DNA from: Buddleja alternifolia
Lineage: Eukaryota > Streptophyta > Magnoliopsida > Lamiales > Scrophulariaceae
Direction: 5' to 3'
NCBI GenBank assembly: GCA_019426215.1
Contig: CM033391.1
Coordinates: 15,736,708 to 15,800,707, forward strand
DNA: 64,000 nucleotides
Position numbers and translations under genes: made by a program. Numbering within the stretch: the first letter of the stretch is position 1; every line of letters begins with the position of its first letter. This document shows, piece after piece, positions 56,697 through 64,000 of the stretch. The notes beneath the pieces were generated by a model. That model was given only the letters and a program-made list of their open reading frames with translations. It was not told the DNA's origin and made no database searches.

Positions 56697-58691
56697 ATTT
56701 ATCAACAAATTTATTGAGCTGTGTTTGGATTATTTCAATTTATAATGGATTTTAGTTCACATGACATTCATTTTCAGTTATTTTTTTTATGAATTTCAAA
56801 TCCATCGAATTTGGAGTTTTTTGAAATCCTAATCAAAATCCTCTTCTTAAGTTCAAATTGTTCCATGAAAACACAATTTTAGAGAAAATAATATTATCCT
56901 TGGATATCAATATGTATGGTGGTATTTCAAATTTTTCTTTGTAAATAGCTATATTTTACCTATTTGGTTCGCATAACCCCGTGATAGTAGGCTTCATGAA
57001 ATTTAATAATTGATCATAAGAATAATCCTTTTTTCTCCTCAAAGTTATGGGTATTAGATTTGGAGAAAGAAACGTTATGATTCATGTGATTCAAACCTTC
57101 ATTGAATCCATCCATGCCAAATCATTTAGCATTTATAGGTGTACCTACTTAAACAATTTTTCAAATTTATCTCCATGAATCCAAATCCCTAGGATGCGTT
57201 CATTATCCTACATGGAGAATCGAGTAAATAACTTGCCTCAATTGATCACAATGTTCCTTCATTGATCCTGATATCATCGAGTTAACGCTCCCTCTAACTA
57301 CATAGTACACATTTGTAATTATTTGCATTTATGATAAATGAAACCAATAAGATCCTTTCGTAAAAAAACAATGTTTCCAACTTTCGAAGTTCTTTTAAGT
57401 CTATAAAAGGATCTCTGAAGTTTCCACACAATGAACTTACTTCCCTTGAAAGAGAAACCTTATTAGTTATCCCACTACTATTTCTTTCCTTAATGTTTAC
57501 ATTAGGAAGGCGGTCTCCATAGCCTTCTTTCATATACAGTAGATATGTATATGGATTTCAACATGATCACCAATGATAAAATTTCTCAAAAGTGAGCATA
57601 TTCCTTTCCTGTGAGGCATGGCTTATAGGTCGTCATCTATCAATGTTCTTCAAGCTTATACTACAAAACCACATGCAGTTCATAGGTGCAACACCCTCAA
57701 GTGGTCCCATCAATGTCCAAATATTGTTAGAACACGTAAAGTCTATTTTAAATTTCATGACTTCTAGCTATGTTTGTGAATCAATGTCCAACACCGCTTC
57801 CAATTATACTTTACATTGTATCTAATGGGAGATCCCTTGTTACTTCACAAAGCAAGAGATCAGCCTGAAATTCGTCTTCAGATCCTACTAGATCTCATTA
57901 GAGGTGGTATACTCAGTAGGTAACACTTGAAGCTTTTGTTTCCATTGATATGGATGTTTTGTGGTTCTCGGCTTTCGTTGAACAATTACCTTTTGAATCA
58001 ATGAGTTACAAGAACTTCATACTTAGTTTTTCCTAAAATACGCTACAAAACTTCTCACAAGATAAATCACAGTCCAATTGCGCTATCCACTAGTTTGCTT
58101 CCCAAAGCAAGAGCATGTCATGCCTTAAGGTATTCAAACAAGGTACGATATTCATATGATGTTTTGGGTATCGACAATCCATGAATTCTATACAACAGAT
58201 ATATCCTCGATTCTAGTGTCTAACCTTAAAATAGAAAGATTAAGACTCATCAGGTCTAAACAACACAAGCTACTAATTTATCACCTTACAACACCACCAA
58301 GTGGTGTACCAATGGGAACTTTTTGGAGAGAATCCATTTCTCTTTAAGATGAACTAGGTAAACACCGTTCCAGTATTTTTTTTGATTATTTTGTCAAAGA
58401 ATTTCAAAACTTGGCTCCATATACTTTCCTATCTCAAGTGTAGATCTGATGATCCTAGTAAAATGCTCTAGACTTTGTATCTAATAGGCATTGATCAAAA
58501 CCAAATATCTATGAAGGTGATAAAATGAGAAAAAGTTCGTTTGTACTACAAACTGCAAAGTACCCCCCCCCACCGCCCACCCTACCCAAAGTATGTATGG
58601 ATTAAATTCAATAAACTAATAGGCAATGTCCATTTTGTCCAACAAATATTGAGTTAGTCATCATTCTCATAAGATAAGATTCACAAGGTGA
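56697..58691. other. Intergenic DNA without a recognised gene
   Basis: About 2 kb, AT-rich. Small open stretches (for example minus strand 57533-57294) have no recognisable domain. A run of ten Cs lies near 58562. It may be decayed retroelement DNA, but no motif supports that. Confidence 0.5.
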
Positions 58692-59867
58692 TGTTGGTCC
58701 CAAGTGGCATACGGAAAGGTCAGGGAGGGGTTGAATAGACCCTGGAGTTTTTTCAACTTCAAAAATTTCATATTCAAAATGTTGTGAACGCTTGAAAAAG
58801 TAGGCGCTTGACTGAGCGTCTACCTGAAGACTTTTTAATAAAGTTAACTTAGACTCAAGATCTGAATGCTATAACTAATTAGGTTTAAGCGTTAAGTTCT
58901 TTAACCAGTGTTACCACAGCGGCATGATTTATAGTCTTCTCTTTGAAAGGTTTTAGCATCACAAAGATTTTTCTTAGTTGATTTTAGTTTTGAATTATTT
59001 TACTTAACCGATTATGCATTGATGTGATAATAATGAAATTGAAGGTAAAGTAAAGAACACAATATTTGTAAGGTTCGTTGGGTGGTGTAATCCCAACTAC
59101 GTCCTTCTTCTCCTTTATCACTCGGAGGCAATCCACTAAAATGATTCTCGAAGAAGAATGTTTGATTTGAATATTCGAGCTTCTCTGAAAGTTTAAGGAT
59201 TGAGACTTCAATGTAACAGAGTTTTGGCATGTAAGCTTGTTATGATTTTTGGCTTGTTCCTGAAATCTTATTTATAGTCTTTCTTGGGTAAAGTGTCAGT
59301 TGGACACATGCTTAGGCGCGTGTCTTTCACTCTCGCGTGTGAACAACTTACGTCCTTTTTCTTTGAAATTTTGTTGCAAAAAATTGGTGCCGCGGTCTCT
59401 GAAAATTGACAGTCCAATGAGAAGGCTTCTTCGTACGTCCTGGAGTGCTTATCATATTTAATGCTCTAATCAGCATTTAATGCGTTTGAAATAAATGCCC
59501 ATTGGACATTAATGCTCCGAGAATATTTTCATTAAACTCCTTTTGGACTTGGGAATAAATTCAGGTGAAATCTTGTCTTGGTAGACGCTCATTCAACACT
59601 GAATGATCCTTAGCTGAATCTTCACATCAACGCTTGAAGTAACTTGATGCTTAGACGCCTGCTAGAAATCTTCATCTTCACGCAGATGCTTGAATCTCCA
59701 GACCTAACTACTGATAAACTCTCTCAGAATAATATCAGACGCTCAGTCCATGACTACTTAGCCTAACAGTCCACAATAAAAACAAATAAAGCCTTATACA
59801 AATCTAACGCTCAAAGCCTATACATATATTCTAATAAAATCAAACTTACATATTTTGGGGTCTAACA
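58692..59867 (-). repeat. 3' LTR of a SIRE-like copia element
   Basis: TGTTGGTCCC…GGGGTCTAACA, 1176 bp, homologous to 48946-50414 but with an internal deletion of about 280 bp near 59153. The adjoining internal DNA has a purine-rich AAAAGGGGGAA on the minus strand (59930-59920), about 55 bp from the LTR. This suggests the element continues to the right on the minus strand and beyond the window. Confidence 0.82.
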
Positions 59868-60161
59868 AAAATCTTCCTTGTCATCATTAAAACATCTAAC
59901 AAGAAATTTCCCAATAAATTTCCCCCTTTTGATGATGGCAATACTTACTCTTTTATAGTTCAAGAGTTAAACAACCAAAATACAAAAGTTAGCTTTGAAT
60001 AAAGTTAGATAAAAGTTAGTTAAGGTTAGTTAAAGCCTCAACGAGATGTGTTAGCTGGAAATGCTCTCTTTATATATGTCAAGGTAAGTACAGGCATTTA
60101 CAACTAAATAAAAGATACAAAGAGACAAGAATATAGATAATGAAATTTATAAAAAGTTCTC

Positions 60162-63100
60162 TTAACGCTTGCGCTTCTTTGCTATGTTGTATCTTCTGGT
60201 TATTTCAGCTCTAATTGCTTCAGTTAGAAGATCATCTAGAGTTTTCATCGCAGCATGGTCTACATTGTCGATGTTCTTCTTTTCCTTTTTACTTGTTTCT
60301 TCGAAAGCAATCCAGCGTTCATCCCATTCTGCTGGGTTAATGCCAATATGCCTTAGGCAAATCCTGTACGCTTGGTTGAATTCTGGCATCTGCTTCTCCT
60401 CAGCAATTTCTTTCGGATCAATTGGCTCTAGGAGAGGTGCTCGTTTAATTGGAACGTCGAATTGTTCAAGGTACGCTTGAGACAGCACTGGCAAATTAGC
60501 TCTTTGCTTAATTGGAGGAAACCCAGATCTGTGACTAGGCCAACAGCAGCAACCCGAGAGGGGTAACGAGATTCAATGTTCAGCGGAGGAGGAGGAGAAG
60601 AAGGATTTGACTTTGAATATTCAGAGTAGGCGCCAGCTGAAGTTCTTTACGCTTTGCAGAAATACAGGGAGCTCTTGAACTCGGCGCTTTCCTCTTTTTC
60701 CCCTTATTGCCATGATCAGTTTTGAAAATATGTTCTGTAAACAGACCGACCTGATGAGCAATCTGTGACATAAACACTGCTAGATCATCAATGCACTTGG
60801 CAAAGTTCTCTTTTATTTCAATCTGAGTTGCACGATTAGCGTCAGCGATTTCCTGAAATGCTTTAAGACGGTCGGCTACAGCAGCTTGAGTAGCTCCGCA
60901 CATATGGACAATTTGAGTGTCCAAATTCTGTGATTCGATCTTTGCAAGGTCTTCTTGAATCCAATGGAGAGCATCTGCGCTTTGTACAGCATGATCGTGC
61001 ATTTCTTCTAAGGTTTCTCGTAGGATTGGAGTAAACTCCTGATTACCAACTTCACTTGGAATAACCGTTTGAGGAACCGGTTTCAATGGACTTCAAGGAT
61101 TTAAGAGAGGTCTGAGTTACTGAATCAAATACTTTGCCTTGCGCTGGTTCCAGATTGTCAGCATACTCTGCAACCTTAGCAACTATAGCGTCAAGCTTTG
61201 ACTCTGGTAGAGACGCTTCAATAGTACTGGGGGCACGCTCTACTTCAACATCAAAAAAATTGACAACCTCTGGAACAGATGAAGTTTCAACAACAGCGGT
61301 CACAGCAGGCGCTTGAGGTTCCATTTCTGTTTGGACGCTTTGAGCAGCCAAGTCCACTTGAGCAATATCTACAACAAGCTTAAACTGCAAGGACTTCTAC
61401 TAGCACAACAGGGACTTCCACAAGCACTGGTAGCATTTAGGGATAGTAGTCAAATTGAAACTTTAGCTTTGCAAGCGCTGTGCCTGTGTGAAAATCAGTG
61501 GCACTGTCAAGAAGCTCGTAGAGACGACGCGTTGGTAAGTAGGTACCTTGAATGATTGTGCGGAGGGGACTGTCCATGGCCCTTACCCACATTGGACCTA
61601 ATATCCCTAACACATGATCTGTGAAGAGCCTGAACTTTGCAGGAGGAATACAGAAGAGTGCATCCGCGCAATTAGTTGGAGAAAAGGCTATGATCCGATT
61701 GGTTGGAAGACGAGGTTGAGCATCCTTGTTCACATATAATCTGTAATACTCTTCCAAGTACGGATAAACAGCCTGAGAGATCCCTTGATTTCTCTCCATC
61801 AAGGAAAGGACAAAGGAATAGTGATCGTTGACTTCTTTTCTAATAGAGGAGAGCAAAGGATATCCTGGGAAAGGATTAATAACGGAGCCATTGTGTTTTC
61901 ACAGATTGGCAGTGAAGATTTTATCAAAGTGTCTGACATTGTTCATAACTTTTATCATTTGCCTCAGATTTCCATCATTGTCGCTTGGATTAATGGTGAG
62001 ATCAGATATTGGACGCGTGCTACTGGTCGACGTTTTGCTGGAAAAAAATGAGAGGTGTTTTTGAAAGCCTTTTGAGCGTTGCTCACAGAAAGGACTCAAC
62101 CGGTTGTCTGACGCTTGGCAGATTAGATATTGGTCTTACTCGCACTGAATGCTTCTGAAGGCAATACTTAGCAAATTGATGCTTCTTGTCATGCATGCCT
62201 ATGCCAAAAAAGTGCGGAGCGTTGACCAACTCCTAAAAAGTATATTTGTTGCCCACATATGCTTCATACTAGTTTACTTCATTCATGCAGAATTCAGCTC
62301 CAATGTTGCATATAGCCTTGATTTCTTCATGATGGATATCTCTGATCGCTTCATAGCGATACCTGTCCACTTGGTAGTTAGCGTTCTAGACATTATTGAA
62401 AAAGTAATCAGCTTTTTCTTGAACGCGGTCCTTAATAGACGCTGCACGCTCACCAATATGGACATTCTTATTTTTCCACAAGCGCAGAGGGTTCTCAGAG
62501 TTTTGATTTGCAGGACAAGACACTACTTCAGGATAGTGCGTGTAACCTTCTTTGTTCAGAATTTCCTCTGTAGGGTTGAGGAATTCCATTGGCAGACGCT
62601 CAAAGACTCTAATTTTGTAATTTCTTGGAGCAAATCCAGATGGCTTGCTGTGCCCCATGTCCAAGAGATAAGCCAACTCTACATCAGCAAGGTGAGTTCT
62701 TTGGCCTTGACGCTTCTCATATATGGCAACTGAATCAGGCACTTGAGTGATTTCCTCACCGTTGGCAATGGCCAAATAATATGCACGCTCAACGTCAGTC
62801 AACTCTAAGCTGTATATCATCTGACACAGTAGATGGTCACGCACTACCATCACAGCAAGTTCATTCTCTGCAATGATGTATCTTTCTTCATTATATCCTG
62901 CGGGAATAAAGTCTTCTTCAGCGGATGGTGGCATATAATTGATCGAATGATAAATAGTCTTTAACGGATCTAGCTTGAAGAAATGCCTAGGTTGTGTAGC
63001 GTCTTTAGCAACACTCGTCTCAACTAAGTGTGCCTCGACTGTAACCTCTGAGATAAGTGGTGTTTGGACCCCTTCTGTGATTGGTCTCTCAGCATCCACA

Positions 63101-64000
63101 GTGACATTCTGAGTTCAAGAGAATGCCTCTGCTACAACTTCATTGGCAATAGACACCACTTTCTCCAAATTAACATCCAGATGGACATCAATTGGTGCTT
63201 CAACAGCAACTGGAACATGAGTTGTAGCACAAATATCCTCTATAAGAGTAGGATCTTCTACAGATATAGGAAAGGAAATGTTGTGGGAAGAAATAAATTT
63301 ATCCTGAGAACTAGTGTCAACAACAATTGTTTCTAAAGCTTGAACGCTTGGCTCAACAGTCTCAGGCTCTTTTGGAACAGAAACTGATTGACGCTTACCT
63401 GAGCCTCTGAGTCTCTTGAATATTTTCTTAACATTGACCCCTTCTATAAGCTTGAACTCTTTGGCATGAGAGTCCGGGACAGTTGGTTCTTCCTCAAAAT
63501 TGATCTTTTTAATTATTGAGACCAACTTCTGCCTCTTGATTAGTGGAATTTTATCTTCCACATCCTCATTCGTTTCTTCATTGTCATCATTATCCTTAGG
63601 AGGAGATGGAACTTTAGCATCCTTAGGCTTTCTGGGAGCCCTCTTCCTAGTCTCAGCTGGACGCTTCACAGCTTCTTCTGGAGCAGGACACTCAGCTTCT
63701 TCATCTGACGTTTTACGCACAATTTGGCGCTCAGATAAAGGCTTCGCTGCTCCATCAATTTTTGGTGGGTTGAAGAGATTGGTCATGATCCTCTTCCTCA
63801 GAAATTTAGCCTTGGCTAGTAGAATTAACACAATCTGCTCTATATAGCAGATCGCTCAGAACTACTCCATAGGGTTTGTTGATGGTGTCCAAACAATCCC
63901 TAAACCTGCCAAACACATACTCATTCCAGTTTATCTTGATATCCATGAGTATGGTGATCATCATCTGAAATTGCAGTGGGGTGACCTTGTTGAACGTTCC
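60162..64000 (-). pseudogene. Long extra ORF of the SIRE-like element, broken, off the window edge
   Basis: Seven minus-strand segments in three frames (ending at 60162, 60580, 61052, 61437, 61899, 62386 and 63115) together cover some 1,200 codons. Translation continues to the window end (FQMMITILMDIKINWNEYVFGRFRDCL near 63950). From N- to C-terminus: a helical region, a Lys/Arg/Pro-rich linker (63.7 kb), an acidic stretch, a folded-looking domain (AVMVVRDHLLCQMIYSLELT, 62.8 kb), a coiled-coil-like segment (60.8-61.0 kb) and basic nuclear-localisation-like clusters (KGKKRKAPSS; KKRKR at the C-terminus). No gag or pol motif and no membrane span are seen. Position just upstream of the 3' LTR is that of the extra ORF of SIRE/Maximus-type copia elements. 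Function unknown. Confidence 0.6.

Noticed and set aside
57294..57533. Possible gene at 57.3-57.5 kb
   Set aside because: No domain, no start context and no neighbouring exons; the translation does not resemble any family I know.
60162..63831. Set of separate host genes on the minus strand
   Set aside because: The segments form one frameshifted reading frame without introns, next to an LTR and polypurine tract.
60162..63831. Envelope-like protein
   Set aside because: No signal peptide, transmembrane segment or fusion-like hydrophobic stretch is visible; the C-terminus is strongly basic.

Overview
The window is nuclear DNA of a flowering plant, most likely a eudicot. It holds two intron-containing chloroplast-protein genes with GT-AG introns, AT-rich spacers and densely nested LTR retrotransposons. 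The style of some retroelements (an unusual extra ORF next to a copia-type LTR) recalls asterid/Lamiales genomes, but that is a guess from memory of families. Well over half of the window is transposon-derived.

Left part (1-15 kb): a minus-strand Ty3/gypsy element (gag fragment at 125-690, leader and LTR at 13155 onward) was split by a 12.45-kb plus-strand Ty1/copia element (696-13149, target duplication AGACC). That copia element was itself hit by an antisense solo LTR of a related family (7901-9493) and by an unclassified 1.29-kb insertion with terminal hairpins (about 9968-11259). A hAT-like non-autonomous element follows at 14400-15154.

Middle (15.7-34 kb): a four-exon plus-strand gene for a chloroplast J-domain co-chaperone. 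Its first intron is about 14 kb because it holds a three-level nest: copia B (minus, 16949-29125, TSD GGTGG), a Harbinger/Tourist-type MITE (24104-28940, TSD TTA) inside B's 5' LTR, and young copia C (minus, 24329-28721, TSD GTAAG) inside the MITE.

34.8-39.7 kb: a complete seven-exon minus-strand gene for TOC75, the channel of the chloroplast outer-envelope import machinery (818 residues, with a run of 22 glycines). It is convergent with the J-protein gene, and several MITEs lie in and around it. J-proteins recruit Hsp70 and TOC75 carries preproteins into the same organelle, but the sequence gives no evidence that the two genes are functionally linked.

40-46.6 kb: gene-poor DNA with a foldback element, a broken PPR gene fragment (CRR22-like), a tRNA-Cys-like SINE head and small tandem duplications.

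46.6-56.7 kb: a degenerate minus-strand Ty3/gypsy element (TSD TTTAT) with an antisense accessory ORF, a gag carrying a 27-residue tandem repeat, a nested LTR fragment and a hAT MITE. 58.7-64 kb: the 3' end of a minus-strand copia/SIRE-like element (3' LTR at 58692-59867) preceded by a long broken extra ORF running off the window edge.
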